A stretch of DNA of 64,000 nucleotides from Microbulbifer salipaludis (GCF_017303155.1 NZ_JAEKJR010000002.1:1922001-1986000); one strand, 5' to 3'. Positions 17,464-29,428 are shown, counted from the first letter of the stretch. Made by a program: numbers and translations. The notes: a model not told the origin generated them from the letters alone.

Positions 17464-17670
17464 TTATTTATCGCGACGATTGCGCAACCAGTTGAGTAGC
17501 GCACCAAACCCGAAGGCCACGGCCACGATCATTACCAGAAAAACCAGTAGCAACACCAGATAGCTAAGTAAATCAGCAACCGGGAGATCCCAGCTCCAGA
17601 TGGCCGCGGCAATAAATGCGATGCAGGCCAGCACACTGGTAACAAATGAGCGGCGGCGTTTTGAGGCCAT
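17464..17670 (-). CDS. Small two-helix membrane protein, function unknown
   Basis: A 68-residue protein from the ATG at 17668-17670 (a GTG at 17679 would add three residues). It shows a basic N-terminus (MASKRRRSF), a first hydrophobic helix (SVLACIAFIAAAIW), a second longer one (LLSYLVLLLVFLVMIVAVAFGFGALL) and a basic tail (NWLRNRRDK), so both ends probably face the cytoplasm. It ends directly before the AraC gene. I do not recognise a family. Confidence 0.5.
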   Translation of the reverse strand: MASKRRRSFVTSVLACIAFIAAAIWSWDLPVADLLSYLVLLLVFLVMIVAVAFGFGALLNWLRNRRDK

Positions 17671-17905
17671 AACAGACACGCTTTGACTGGAAAATGAATG
17701 ATTGGTCGGCGCAGAAGGACAATACTATCCTTATCAATATAGAGACTCACCTGCACTCGCGGCCACTCGAAAGACCTTGTGTATACCGACGAGAACCATA
17801 AGGTCAGGCGCCATGCACGGCGCAGAATCGTGCAGCATCAACCGCACGCTGTCAACGAAACCGCGACGCAAACCGCTGGTTGCCTGCCAGCAGGGAGGAC
17901 AAGTC

Positions 17906-18028
17906 ATGCACAAACGACTGCTCTACCGGCGCGAAGACAGAGCCATTTTACGCAAGCTCGCCATGTGGGTGGAGTGCATGATGCTGTTTATCGGCAGCAT
18001 CCTGCTGGGTATTCTGGTGTTCGGCTGA
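17906..18028 (+). CDS. 40-residue single-pass small membrane protein
   Basis: A short open frame with ATG at 17906 and an excellent ribosome binding site, AGGGAGG, eight bases before it. The protein has a basic, polar N-terminal half (MHKRLLYRREDRAILRKLAM) and a hydrophobic C-terminal helix (MMLFIGSILLGILVFG). This fits a small inner-membrane protein with an N-in topology. A longer in-frame reading from 17702 is possible but adds sequence without a ribosome site or recognisable character. It is convergent with fumC. The function is unknown. Confidence 0.5.
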   Translation: MHKRLLYRREDRAILRKLAMWVECMMLFIGSILLGILVFG

Positions 18029-18062
18029 TTCCGGTTCGTGATTGCAACCCGCCAACCGACCG

Positions 18063-19484
18063 CTAGCCGCCCACGATTCCTCCCCGGCTTAGTCGCGCCG
18101 GGTCGAGCAACTGCTCCAGCTCACTTCTGGACAAATCCGTCATCTCCACCGCCACCTCAAGCACAGGCCGACCACTGGTGTAGGCAGCTTTGGCTATCTC
18201 TGCCGCCTTGCCATAGCCGATCACCGGGTTCAGCGCAGTCACTAGAATCGGGTTTCTCGCCAGCGCCTGTTGTATCCGATCTTCATTCACACTGAATCCG
18301 GCGATGGCCTTATCCGCCAACAGTCGGGTACTAGTGGCCAGGATTTGAATGCTCTCCAGCAACGAAAAAGCGATAACCGGAAGCATCACGTTCAGCTGAA
18401 AATTTCCGCTTTGCCCCGCCACAGAGATGGTAGTGTCATTGCCCATCACCTTCGCCGCCACCATGGCAACGGACTCCGCAATCACCGGGTTGACCTTGCC
18501 GGGCATAATGCTGCTGCCCGGCTGCAGTGCGGGCAATGCGATTTCGCCAAAACCGGCGAGTGGACCACTGTTCATCCAGCGCAGATCATTGGCAATTTTC
18601 ATCAGTGCCACCGCAAGGGTTTTCAGTTGCCCGGAAACCTCAACCGCGGTGTCCTGACACGCGATGGCAGTGAACAGATTTTCTGCCGGGCGCAATGAGA
18701 CACCGCATTCACTGCTCAGCCGGCAGGCAAACACTTCCGCAAACCGCGGGTGTGCATTGAGCCCACTACCCACCGCAGTGCCCCCCTGGGCCAGCTGCTC
18801 AAGGCGTGGCAACGCGCCCTCAACGCGCGCCTTGCACAAACGTACTTGGGCCGCCCAGGCGTAGAGTTCCTGCGACAGAGTAATCGGTACCGCATCCATC
18901 AGATGAGTACGGCCGGTCTTAACCACCCCATCTAACGAAGTCGCCTTTTCCTGAACCACGTCGATAAAGTGCACCAGTGCCGGCAACAGCTTGTTCTGCA
19001 GCGCCAGCAGTGCAGACAGGTGTATCGCCGTAGGAATCACGTCGTTGCTACTCTGGGACATATTGACGTGGTCGTTGGCCCCGATACTCAAACCGCTCTG
19101 CGCACAGGCAATATGGGCGAGCACCTCATTCACGTTCATATTGGTACTGGTGCCGGAGCCCGTCTGAAATACATCCACGGGAAACTGCTCGGCAAAGTCG
19201 GCAGCACTGAGCCCGTCGCATGCCCGAACGATCGCCACGGCCAGTTCCCCGTCGAGCAGGCCAAGGTGCTGATTGGATTCCGCGGCGGCTTTTTTAATCG
19301 CGACGACGGCTCGCAAAAACTCGACCGGCAAGGTATAGCCACTGACCGGAAAATTATCGACCGCGCGCTGAGTCTGGGCACCAAAGTGCGCCCAGCTGGG
19401 CACAGGCACTTCCCCCAGGCTGTCTTTCTCGATGCGGAAGTCTTGTGGCTCTTCGGACGGATTTTCAGGCAGGCTGTCGGACAT
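18063..19484 (-). CDS. fumC: Class II fumarate hydratase
   Basis: A 473-residue member of the fumarase/aspartase superfamily. Motifs are QTGSGTSTNMNVNEV near residue 110, NMSQSSNDVIPTAIH near 150, KTGRTHLMDAVPITLSQE near 195 and the signature GSSIMPGKVNP near 330. Together these point to fumarase C rather than aspartase. It interconverts fumarate and malate in the TCA cycle without an iron-sulfur cluster, as a homotetramer in the cytosol. The ATG at 19484 is followed by a slightly extended acidic N-terminus before RIEKDSLGEVPVP, which is where most family members begin. It appears monocistronic. Confidence 0.92.
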   Translation of the reverse strand: MSDSLPENPSEEPQDFRIEKDSLGEVPVPSWAHFGAQTQRAVDNFPVSGYTLPVEFLRAVVAIKKAAAESNQHLGLLDGELAVAIVRACDGLSAADFAEQFPVDVFQTGSGTSTNMNVNEVLAHIACAQSGLSIGANDHVNMSQSSNDVIPTAIHLSALLALQNKLLPALVHFIDVVQEKATSLDGVVKTGRTHLMDAVPITLSQELYAWAAQVRLCKARVEGALPRLEQLAQGGTAVGSGLNAHPRFAEVFACRLSSECGVSLRPAENLFTAIACQDTAVEVSGQLKTLAVALMKIANDLRWMNSGPLAGFGEIALPALQPGSSIMPGKVNPVIAESVAMVAAKVMGNDTTISVAGQSGNFQLNVMLPVIAFSLLESIQILATSTRLLADKAIAGFSVNEDRIQQALARNPILVTALNPVIGYGKAAEIAKAAYTSGRPVLEVAVEMTDLSRSELEQLLDPARLSRGGIVGG

Positions 19485-19597
19485 GGGGCACCCCCGGTCG
19501 ATCGGTAGACTGAATGGAAGGAAAAGCGCTGATTAGTAAGGTCGGCCAGAATACACTTACAGGACAATGGGACAGGATAGTGTGTGGAACGCGTGCG

Positions 19598-20032
19598 TCA
19601 CATGCTGACGCGACCTTCCTGGGTCCACTCGCAGCGCACCTGCATGTCACCACAGCCTGGCTCGTGATAGAGGCCGGCCGCCTCCCAGGTAAACGAATGG
19701 GTACCCGATAGCTCGGTTTCAAGATGCACTGTGGCCGAAACCCAGTACATGCTCTGCAGTAACTCTTCGAATTTCTGAATCCAGTGGTTCCACTCATATT
19801 CCACGGCGCGGTATGAGGCACCAAAATGGATCACATCGGTCTGGTATTGCGACTGTTTCATCTTGATTGTAGGAACCGCAAACATGTCGCGGCAAAGAAA
19901 CGGCCACTCGTCCGCGCTGGGCAGAGCCAGCACGGCTTCCCGGTTAACCCGACGCCGGTCGCTACCGCCGGAAAGGCTGTTACTGTCTTTGATACAGCCG
20001 TAAACAATGGATTCCTGATCGCCCTGAATCAC
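19598..20032 (-). CDS. Hypothetical protein, possible GTG start
   Basis: A 144-residue soluble-looking protein beginning, if GTG at 20030-20032 is used, with MIQGDQESIVYGCIKD; an AGGGGT stretch about ten bases upstream could be its ribosome site. It has many aromatic residues (YEWNHWIQKFEELLQSMYW) and a charged C-terminus with two Cys and several His. No signal peptide, membrane helix or known motif was recognised. Its codon usage looks like that of its neighbours, and no opposite-strand frame there is better supported. It stands alone between fumC and ligA on the same strand. Confidence 0.5.
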   Translation of the reverse strand: MIQGDQESIVYGCIKDSNSLSGGSDRRRVNREAVLALPSADEWPFLCRDMFAVPTIKMKQSQYQTDVIHFGASYRAVEYEWNHWIQKFEELLQSMYWVSATVHLETELSGTHSFTWEAAGLYHEPGCGDMQVRCEWTQEGRVSM

Positions 20033-20266
20033 TCTGCGCTAACCCCTACGCCGCCACCGCAACACGGTCCGGTTGCCAGTTGGCCAATTCAAAAAAACTA
20101 ATTCGGTCAACTGTAACGGCGCAGCAATCAGAATTCTACAGCGGGCAAGCGACAAATTCGTAATCCGATCGCATTTTCGCTACCGGCGGAACACCAATAA
20201 CGCACGGCTCGCTGCACAGTGCCTATCCACCCAACACTTTGTGCAGAAAACAGGCGAACGGATCAA

Positions 20267-22306
<2,040 letters not shown>

Positions 22307-22361
22307 CTATTCGCAAAAACAGGGAATTCTTGCCGGTGGGGAGCCAGGCCCTGTGCCGGGC

Positions 22362-22388
22362 GCCCGAGCCTGGATTTCGGCTTGGGCA
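22362..22388. other. Hairpin between zipA and ligA
   Basis: GCCCGAGCC and GGCTTGGGC pair over 9 bp (one G-U) with a short loop, just past the zipA stop. No T tract follows on the minus strand, so it is not a standard terminator; it could tune read-through or RNA processing between the two genes. Confidence 0.35.
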
Positions 22389-22391
22389 GGC

Positions 22392-23798
22392 TCAGGCCTG
22401 TGCGCGGGCCAGCGCCTTGCGTCGCTGGAATTCCATCACGCGCTGGCGATAGTGTTCCGCGGTCTGGGCGGTAAACACGCTGCGATTTTCATCTTTCAAT
22501 TCACCGCCCAGCTGTTCCGCGATGTAACGCGCAGTGGTGAGCAGCGTATCGAGAGCTTTCAGAGCCTCCACTTCCGCGGGTAGCGCCAGGAACAAGCTGA
22601 TTCCCGGTGTGGTGAACTCCTCCATCTCAGACATATCGAAAGTGCCCGGCACAACGACATTGGCCAGGCTAAACAGCACCGGACCCTCTCCCGCCTCGCC
22701 ACAGTGGTAATGGAAAATATTCATTTCACCAAATCGCAAACCACTGGACAGCAGCACGCGCAACAAGTCATTCCCTTCGAAGCAGTCACCTGCGGGCGCC
22801 ATGATGTTCAGAATCAGCACTTCTTCCACATCGCGTTCCTTGCGGCTTGCACCTCGGGTATTGGTTCTGTCACCACTACCAGTTGCAGAGCCTGCGCGCT
22901 TTTTCTCGCGCGTTTCACGAGACGGAGTAACGGCTTTTTTAAGATCAGGAAATTTCAGCTCGGGGAACTTGATATCCGATGCCGACCAGCCAGCAGAGGC
23001 GGTGTTGCCCCGCTCACTGGGCGCCGCTTCAGTGCCGGTATACTCGTCCGTTTCCGGGATGGTTTGCAGGGACTCCAGGCTCACGGTTTCGTCCAGGGAG
23101 GGCTCCCGACGGTCACTGACCACAAGCTCCTCGGGTAACGTCGTCTCCGGGCCTGTCACCTCCACCATCGGTTCGCCAGCATCAGCTTCCGCGCTGGATG
23201 GCTCGCGAGGCTGTTCTGAATCACGCTCCAACGGCGCGTCCGCGATGGAGTCCATCAGCATCGGCACCTGCTCCTCCAGGTTGAGAGAAGCCTGTTCGGG
23301 TACGCTCGGCCGTACTCCCGCATCCACGGTTGCGGGCTCTTCCTCCCGGCGCTCGGGCTTGCTGCCAGCCAGCGGTTTGCGGGAGGACTGAAAGTTCTGC
23401 TGAACCTTACGGTTCACCTGTGTAGCGTCCTCGGGCTTACGACGCTGCACCACACGCACACTGCCGGGCAGTTCTGCAGAAATCTGGCGTCGCTTTTCCG
23501 CCTCTTCCGGATCGATGTACTCCAGTTCGGAATCGGCGAGCTTCGCCGCGCCCCGAGCCGAGGATTTACTGGCTGTACGCTGCTCAGCCGCCGGAGTAGC
23601 AGTGCGCGACGGGGTATGGGCAGAGCGCGGGGCAGAGAGGATATCCTCGTCGCGGTCATCCAGGTCCCGGCGCATGGATCGGGTCAGATTGCGAGAAACT
23701 TTTACCGTGTCTCTGTGTTTGAGGTAGGCGCGCCGTGCACCATCCACCACTACTGCCAGCAGAATCAGCGCCAGCAAATTGATCAGCCAGTTATCCAT
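22392..23798 (-). CDS. zipA: Cell division protein ZipA
   Basis: A 468-residue protein. From the ATG at 23796-23798 it opens MDNWLINLLALILLAVVVDG, the N-out single helix typical of ZipA; GGAAG lies about six bases upstream, so the longer frame from 23888 is rejected. A long Glu/Pro/Ser-rich linker (about residues 40-320) follows. The C-terminal FtsZ-binding domain begins near EEVLILNIMAPAGDCFEGNDLL and includes GLRFGEMNIFHYH. ZipA tethers FtsZ to the inner membrane at the septum. The linker is longer than in E. coli. It sits between smc and ligA. Confidence 0.93.
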   Translation of the reverse strand: MDNWLINLLALILLAVVVDGARRAYLKHRDTVKVSRNLTRSMRRDLDDRDEDILSAPRSAHTPSRTATPAAEQRTASKSSARGAAKLADSELEYIDPEEAEKRRQISAELPGSVRVVQRRKPEDATQVNRKVQQNFQSSRKPLAGSKPERREEEPATVDAGVRPSVPEQASLNLEEQVPMLMDSIADAPLERDSEQPREPSSAEADAGEPMVEVTGPETTLPEELVVSDRREPSLDETVSLESLQTIPETDEYTGTEAAPSERGNTASAGWSASDIKFPELKFPDLKKAVTPSRETREKKRAGSATGSGDRTNTRGASRKERDVEEVLILNIMAPAGDCFEGNDLLRVLLSSGLRFGEMNIFHYHCGEAGEGPVLFSLANVVVPGTFDMSEMEEFTTPGISLFLALPAEVEALKALDTLLTTARYIAEQLGGELKDENRSVFTAQTAEHYRQRVMEFQRRKALARAQA

Positions 23799-23903
23799 AG
23801 ATGCTTCCCTCTCCCTAAGCCCACATCCGACGAATCCGCAGGCCCAGATTCCACCTGTTGCAGCCCACCGGGTCCACCCGCTTCTCACAACACTGCTTGC
23901 TCA

Positions 23904-26900
23904 TTATGCGGACGCCAGCTCCGCGGCCTCTTCCACGTCGACCGACACCAGGCGCGAGACGCCCGGCTCGTGCATGGTTACGCCCAGCAGCTGATCAGCC
24001 ATCTCCATGGCAATCTTGTTATGGGTAATGTAGATGAACTGCACATGCGCGGACATCTCTTTCACCATACGCGCGTAGCGCCCCACGTTGGCGTCATCCA
24101 GCGGTGCATCCACCTCGTCCAGCATACAGAAAGGCGCTGGGTTGAGGCGGAAGATCGAGAATACCAGTGCGATCGCCGTGAGTGCTTTTTCACCACCCGA
24201 CAGCAGGTGAATGGTGCTGTTACGCTTGCCCGGCGGACGCGCCATGATCGCGATACCGGTATCCAGCAAGTCGTCGCCGGTCAACTCCAGGTACGCATGG
24301 CCGCCACCAAACACTTTCGGGAACAGCTCCTGGAGCCCGCTGTTGACCTGGTCAAAGGTCTCCTTGAATCGAGTGCGGGTTTCCTTGTCGATACGACGGA
24401 TGGCGTTTTCCAGGGTTTCCAAGGCGTCGGTCAGATCCTCGTACTGGCGATCAAGATAGTTCTTGCGCTCAGACTCCTGCTTGTACTCGTCAATCGCCGC
24501 CAGGTTAATTGGCCCCAGACGGGAAATCCGCGCTGCCACCAGTTCAATATCCTGCTGCACTGCTTCGATGGTCAATTCTTCCGGGAGTTCCTCCAGCAGC
24601 GCCTCGACATCGTGATCGGCCTCGCGCAACTGCTCTACCAGCCCATTGCGCTGGGTCTCCAGGGTTTGAGCGACCAGGCGCTGCTGCTCTAGCTGCGCAC
24701 GCACACCCTGCAGGGCAGACTCCGCCTTGTGACGCTCCTGCTCCTGATTACGCAAGTTGGATTCCACTTCCTCCAGTTTCTTGCGCGCTTCGCCCAGCTC
24801 ATTTTCCACATCGATACGCTGAGCGAGTTTTTCTTCGAGCTCGGCCTGGAAGTCCTGCGATGGGTCTTGGGCTTCTTCCATCTGCAACTTCAATTGCTCG
24901 CGACGCTCCTGCAAGCGCTCGACCTGCTCGCGCAGCACCTGCAGGGTACGCTCCAGAGACACTTTCTGGGTGCGCACGGATTGCTCGCGCATGGCCAGCT
25001 CGTGGGAACGGTCTTTGTCTTCACGGGCGCGCTGACGCGCCGCATCCAGTGCCTCACGCAGTTCTTCACGGCGCGCCAGCAGGGATTCGCGACGATCGGT
25101 ATCGTCGCTCATCGCCTCGACCGCTTCCTGCAACTCGATGCGGGCTTCCGAGATGGCTTCCGACTCCATCTCTTTCTGTTCTTTGACTTCGCTGATTTCG
25201 GCTTCGATACGACGGCGGCGCTCGTCCATCTGTTCCTGACGCGCGCGCTGGGCCGATAACTGGCTGCGCAAGTCGCCGGTGCGACGGTTTAGCTGTTCCG
25301 CGTTATTGCGGGACTGCTCAATGCCGGATTCCAGTTCACCGGCGCGGGTACGCAGCTGTTCACGCTGCTCGGTGAGCTCTTCGATCCGCCCTTCGCACTC
25401 TGCCAGGGAAGCTTCCAGGCTTTCCAGCTCTTGTTTGCGCGCGAGCACACCAGACTCGGCATCGGTTCCGCGGCTGACGCGCAGCCAGTTGGGGCCAACC
25501 CAGAGACCGTCGCGGGTAACGATGGATTCACCGGCACGCAGCTGGGCGCGTTGCGCCAGCGCGGCGGTCAGATCTTCGGCGGTGTAAATGCCATCAATCA
25601 GGCCCACCAGGGAGCCGGGCCCCTCCACCACGGCGGCCAGTTTCGGCAGGCTGCCATCCGCGCCTGCGCTGACCTGCTGGCCATCGACAAACACCGCCTG
25701 ACCGCCGTCGAGGCTGGCAAGAGACTCCTGCAGCGCATCGATATGATCGATACACACCGCCTGCAGTTGGGCGCCGAGCACGGTCTCCACCGCAGTTTCC
25801 CAGCCGGACTGCGCACGGATCTGGTCCGCCAGACGCGGACGCTGGTGCAGCGCCTGCTGCTCCAGCCAGTTTGCCACCGACTTGCCCTGCCCCAGAGCCG
25901 CCTGCTGCAGGGCCTCCAGAGAGGCCTGTCGGCCGCGGCTGGTCTGCAGTTGCAGGCGCTCTTTATCCAGCTCGGAGGCGATATCTGTTTCCTGACGGCG
26001 CAACGCCGCCAGCTGCTCTACCTGCTCGGCGATGGATTCACGCAACTCCGCCAGCTGCATTTCCAGTTCTGCCAGCTCTTCGTTCTGCTGTTCCAGCTCA
26101 CTGTCATCACCGGCGCCGGACAGGCTCTCGAGTTCCGTTTGCAGCTTGCTGATGCGGTCCTGTAGTCGTTGGGTGGAGGTTTCCAGGTGCTGGATGCGGG
26201 ACTGCTGCACTTCGGCCTTTTGCCGGGAACCGGAGGCACCCTGGTTGAACTGGTCCCACTCGTTCTGCCAGTCGCGCATCTGGTCTTCCGCGGTCAGCAG
26301 CATTTGCGCAGATTCTTCCTCCGCGGCCTGCACCATTTCCAGATCCGGCACGATGACTTCGAGCTCAGCATCAAACTCGACCGCCTTTTCCTGATCGGCC
26401 GCCAGCAGGGACTGGGACTCGCTGTATTCCTGTTCGGTGCGCGAGAAGTCGGTCTGCAACTGGTTGTTGCGCTCGCGCGCGTGGGAAATGCTCTGCTCCA
26501 GACGCGCAATATCGGCGCCCACCGAGTAGAAACGGCCCTGCACCTCGTTAAACGCATCAGACAGGTCGTGATACGCCACGCGCTGCTCTTCGATACCGGT
26601 GTCGCAGCTAACCTGACGGGTCACCAGCTCTTCGACGGTCAGCTCCAGCTCGCCAATTTGCTGTTGCTTGGCCTTGGCCTGATCGTCCAGGTCTTTGTAC
26701 TTGAGCGCCTGCAGGTGCGCCTTGTGTGTACGCTCTTCGTCTTTGAAGCGGCTGTACTTTTCAGCGGCCGCAGACTGGCGCTCCAGGCGAGACAGCTGGC
26801 GATCCAGCTCGTCGCGAATATCGGTCAGGCGCTCCAGGTTTTCTTTGGTGCGGCGCATACGGTTTTCCGTATCGCGGCGACGCTCCTTGTACTTGGAGAT

Positions 26901-27407
26901 GCCCGCGGCCTCTTCGATAAATACCCGCAGTTCTTCCGGCTTGGCCTCGATCAGCTTGGAGATCATGCCCTGCTCGATAATCGCATAGCTGCGCGGGCCG
27001 AGACCGGTCCCCAGGAACAGATCGGTCACATCCCGGCGACGACACTTTTCACCGTTCAGGTAATAGTTGTTCTGCCCGTCGCGGGTCACCTTGCGCTTTA
27101 CGGAGATTTCGCTGAATGCCGCGTACTCACCGGTCAACTTTCCGGCGGAATTATCGAACACCAGTTCGATGGAGGCCTGGCCCACGGGCTTGCGGCCGCT
27201 GGAGCCGTTAAAGATGACGTCGGTCATGGAGTCGCCGCGGAGGTTTTTCGCGGAGGATTCACCCATTACCCAGCGCACCGCGTCGATGGTATTGGACTTA
27301 CCACAACCGTTGGGGCCGACCACGGCGCTGAGGTTGGAAGGGAAGTAGACGGTGGTCGGATCGACGAAGGATTTGAATCCAGCCAGCTTGATGCACTTCA
27401 AACGCAT
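23904..27407 (-). CDS. smc: Chromosome segregation ATPase SMC
   Basis: A 1167-residue SMC protein. The N-terminal head has the Walker A GPNGCGKSN near residue 32 and the Q-loop region. Two long coiled coils (about residues 170-500 and 660-1010, very rich in Glu, Gln and Arg) flank a hinge (about 510-640) with conserved glycines. The C-terminal head carries the ABC signature LLSGGEKALTA, Walker B CMLDEVDAPLDD and a D-loop. With ScpA and ScpB it compacts and segregates the chromosome. Gammaproteobacteria with SMC rather than MukB include pseudomonads and Cellvibrionales, which helps place the organism. Confidence 0.96.
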   Translation of the reverse strand: MRLKCIKLAGFKSFVDPTTVYFPSNLSAVVGPNGCGKSNTIDAVRWVMGESSAKNLRGDSMTDVIFNGSSGRKPVGQASIELVFDNSAGKLTGEYAAFSEISVKRKVTRDGQNNYYLNGEKCRRRDVTDLFLGTGLGPRSYAIIEQGMISKLIEAKPEELRVFIEEAAGISKYKERRRDTENRMRRTKENLERLTDIRDELDRQLSRLERQSAAAEKYSRFKDEERTHKAHLQALKYKDLDDQAKAKQQQIGELELTVEELVTRQVSCDTGIEEQRVAYHDLSDAFNEVQGRFYSVGADIARLEQSISHARERNNQLQTDFSRTEQEYSESQSLLAADQEKAVEFDAELEVIVPDLEMVQAAEEESAQMLLTAEDQMRDWQNEWDQFNQGASGSRQKAEVQQSRIQHLETSTQRLQDRISKLQTELESLSGAGDDSELEQQNEELAELEMQLAELRESIAEQVEQLAALRRQETDIASELDKERLQLQTSRGRQASLEALQQAALGQGKSVANWLEQQALHQRPRLADQIRAQSGWETAVETVLGAQLQAVCIDHIDALQESLASLDGGQAVFVDGQQVSAGADGSLPKLAAVVEGPGSLVGLIDGIYTAEDLTAALAQRAQLRAGESIVTRDGLWVGPNWLRVSRGTDAESGVLARKQELESLEASLAECEGRIEELTEQREQLRTRAGELESGIEQSRNNAEQLNRRTGDLRSQLSAQRARQEQMDERRRRIEAEISEVKEQKEMESEAISEARIELQEAVEAMSDDTDRRESLLARREELREALDAARQRAREDKDRSHELAMREQSVRTQKVSLERTLQVLREQVERLQERREQLKLQMEEAQDPSQDFQAELEEKLAQRIDVENELGEARKKLEEVESNLRNQEQERHKAESALQGVRAQLEQQRLVAQTLETQRNGLVEQLREADHDVEALLEELPEELTIEAVQQDIELVAARISRLGPINLAAIDEYKQESERKNYLDRQYEDLTDALETLENAIRRIDKETRTRFKETFDQVNSGLQELFPKVFGGGHAYLELTGDDLLDTGIAIMARPPGKRNSTIHLLSGGEKALTAIALVFSIFRLNPAPFCMLDEVDAPLDDANVGRYARMVKEMSAHVQFIYITHNKIAMEMADQLLGVTMHEPGVSRLVSVDVEEAAELASA

Positions 27408-27633
27408 GGTCTTGAAACTCGGTAATACCCGGCGTCCGTACGGTCACAATTACCGCCGTCGAACGCTCTTCGTTGTCATCTCAGGGAGGACCAGGCAGCC
27501 ATGCTGCCAGATCGCCAGTTTGTTTTTGCAAACCGCCGATTGTACATGGCTGCGGGCGCGGTTTCAGCGCTATTTTTGACCGGCCCACCCCCATTGCGAG
27601 GAAAGAGCCGCGATACCGTTACCCCAGTTTCGA

Positions 27634-28905
27634 CTAGATTTTCTGGTCAATGGCGATACGGACAGGCTCACCCCACCGGGCGCGAGGCAGAGTTTTGACT
27701 TCGCCCTGCCAGTCTCCCGGCGCGGGGCGTGCGTTGCCGCCTATGGCAAGCCGCGCTACCAGCTGCACCTCGTCGACGGTGCTCAGGCTGCGGCCGGGCA
27801 TCATTGCGCGGGACTCATCCAGCACCACTTCTGCCGGCAACTCGCCGGCCGTCAGGCGCACTATGGCCACCGGCATCGGGCTTTCTGCGGTACGCGCATA
27901 GACAAACACGGGGGTATCCGGGGCGGGCTGAACGGATCCTGACAACGTGACCTGTACGGCGATTCGGCTGGCCCCATCTGCAATATCGTCGCCATCGCCC
28001 TGCGACGGCGCATCAGAGACGGCCTCTTCAGAGGCCATTTGCCCGCCCGCATCCTGCAATGCCTTTTCCGCACGTGCAACCCCCGCGGCCAGGGCCTGTG
28101 CCGCGTTGGAGCCCGGCGTCAACTGGTCCAGAGCCCGCTGCCAGAACGCCCTGGCACCACCGTAATCCTTGCGATCAAACGCCGCTATACCTGCCAGACC
28201 CAGCGCGGTGGTGTTGTTCGGCTGCGCCTCAAGCACAAGGTTCACTTCACTCAGCACTTCCGGCGACATTTTTGAGCCGCCAGCGAAAAACAGTGCCTGC
28301 GCCAACTCCGCACGAACGTTCACCGCCTCGGGCTCATGGGCCACGATATACCGGTACTGCACCAGTGCGCCTTCAATGTCATTACTCACCAGTAGGCGCT
28401 GCGCAAGGGCATAGCGACTGGAGAGGTCTTGAGGATGAGTGCTCACGCGCTCCTGCAGCTGCTCGGTGATACGGGCTTCCAGCACCCTATCAGATTGGCC
28501 CGAATGGCTCGCGGCGATATCCCGATACAGGGCCAGGTCGTCATGCGCCCCCCAAGAGAAGTACAGGCCAACAGCCGTTAAGGGAAGCGCAAACGCCAGT
28601 GCAAACAGCAGTCCACGGCCACCACTGCGGACTCCTGACACCTGATAACCTGTGCCCTCTTCGGCCAGCAGCTTGCGCGCCAACTCGTTCTTGAGCGACG
28701 TGTATTGCTCGTCATCGACCGAGCCACTGTCTCGAGCAGCCTCCAGCTCAGCCAGATGCTCCCGGTAGAGCATGGCCTGTGCACTGTGGTCTGCTCCCTT
28801 CATCGATGACCGGGAACCCCGTGTCTGCGCGCGAAACAGGGGCCAAGCAATACACACAGCTAACGGCAAAAGAAGCAGCGCCAGCACCAACCACAGATCA
28901 ATCAT
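27634..28905 (-). CDS. ccmI: Cytochrome c maturation protein CcmI
   Basis: A 423-residue inner-membrane protein. The ATG at 28903-28905 overlaps the end of ccmH (AATGATTGA), and GGAAG precedes it, so this start is preferred over 28920. Two membrane segments frame a cytoplasmic leucine-zipper-like region (AMLYREHLAELEAARDSG). TPR-like repeats in the periplasmic part hold apocytochrome c (RYALAQRLLVSNDIEGALVQYRYIV and following). A C-terminal beta-rich domain (VQVTLSGSVQPAPDTPVFVYAR) is found in many CcmI proteins. It presents the apocytochrome CXXCH to the CcmFH heme lyase. Confidence 0.9.
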   Translation of the reverse strand: MIDLWLVLALLLLPLAVCIAWPLFRAQTRGSRSSMKGADHSAQAMLYREHLAELEAARDSGSVDDEQYTSLKNELARKLLAEEGTGYQVSGVRSGGRGLLFALAFALPLTAVGLYFSWGAHDDLALYRDIAASHSGQSDRVLEARITEQLQERVSTHPQDLSSRYALAQRLLVSNDIEGALVQYRYIVAHEPEAVNVRAELAQALFFAGGSKMSPEVLSEVNLVLEAQPNNTTALGLAGIAAFDRKDYGGARAFWQRALDQLTPGSNAAQALAAGVARAEKALQDAGGQMASEEAVSDAPSQGDGDDIADGASRIAVQVTLSGSVQPAPDTPVFVYARTAESPMPVAIVRLTAGELPAEVVLDESRAMMPGRSLSTVDEVQLVARLAIGGNARPAPGDWQGEVKTLPRARWGEPVRIAIDQKI

Positions 28906-29428
28906 TGTTTTTACTTCCACCCTGTTCGCCGTTACTCAGCAATTGCGCCAGACGCGCCTGCTCTTCCGCACTCAATTCTTCAGACTCGTCTGCCTGCGAG
29001 CGGCCGCGGCCGCTGCGCGAGCGCGCCACCACCACGATCAGCGTCAGCAAGCCGAGCGCAGCAAACACACCCGGGGCTACCCACAGTGCCACGGTATTGC
29101 GCTGCAGCGGCGGGCGATAAAGGACGAAGTCACCGTAGCGCGCCACCATATACTCATTGATCTCCTGATCGCTGAACCCTTCCTCCAACAGTCGTCGAAT
29201 CTCCCGGCGCAAATCCGTGGCCACCATGGAATCGGAACCCGCAAGATTTTGGTTCTGACATTTTGGACAACGCATTTCCTCGATCAGCACCAGGTATCGC
29301 GCCTGCAGCTCGGGAGTGGACAACGGCTCAACCTCGACCGATGCCTGCGCGGTGGAAAATGGCATGGCCAAAATGACCAGCAAGGCCAGTACGGTAACGG
29401 GGGATGTTGTGTAGATGTTCTTCAGCAC
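28898..29428 (-). CDS. ccmH: Cytochrome c maturation protein CcmH, GTG start
   Basis: A 176-residue thioredox protein. It has a signal peptide (LLVILAMPFSTAQA), the redox motif MRCPKCQNQNLAGSDS near residue 53, a three-helix bundle (DLRREIRRLLEEGFSDQEINEYMVARYGDFVLY) and a membrane anchor (VALWVAPGVFAALGLLTLIVVVA). It keeps apocytochrome cysteines reduced and works with CcmF and CcmI. No ATG is suitably placed; GTG at 29426-29428 with GGAG seven bases before it is the likely start. It is separated from the rest of the ccm genes by a yigZ-like gene and two tRNA genes on the other strand. Confidence 0.9.
   Translation of the reverse strand: MLKNIYTTSPVTVLALLVILAMPFSTAQASVEVEPLSTPELQARYLVLIEEMRCPKCQNQNLAGSDSMVATDLRREIRRLLEEGFSDQEINEYMVARYGDFVLYRPPLQRNTVALWVAPGVFAALGLLTLIVVVARSRSGRGRSQADESEELSAEEQARLAQLLSNGEQGGSKNND

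Noticed and set aside
26169..27425. 418-codon open frame on the plus strand
   Set aside because: Antisense to the smc coiled-coil and head region; composition is that of a shadow.
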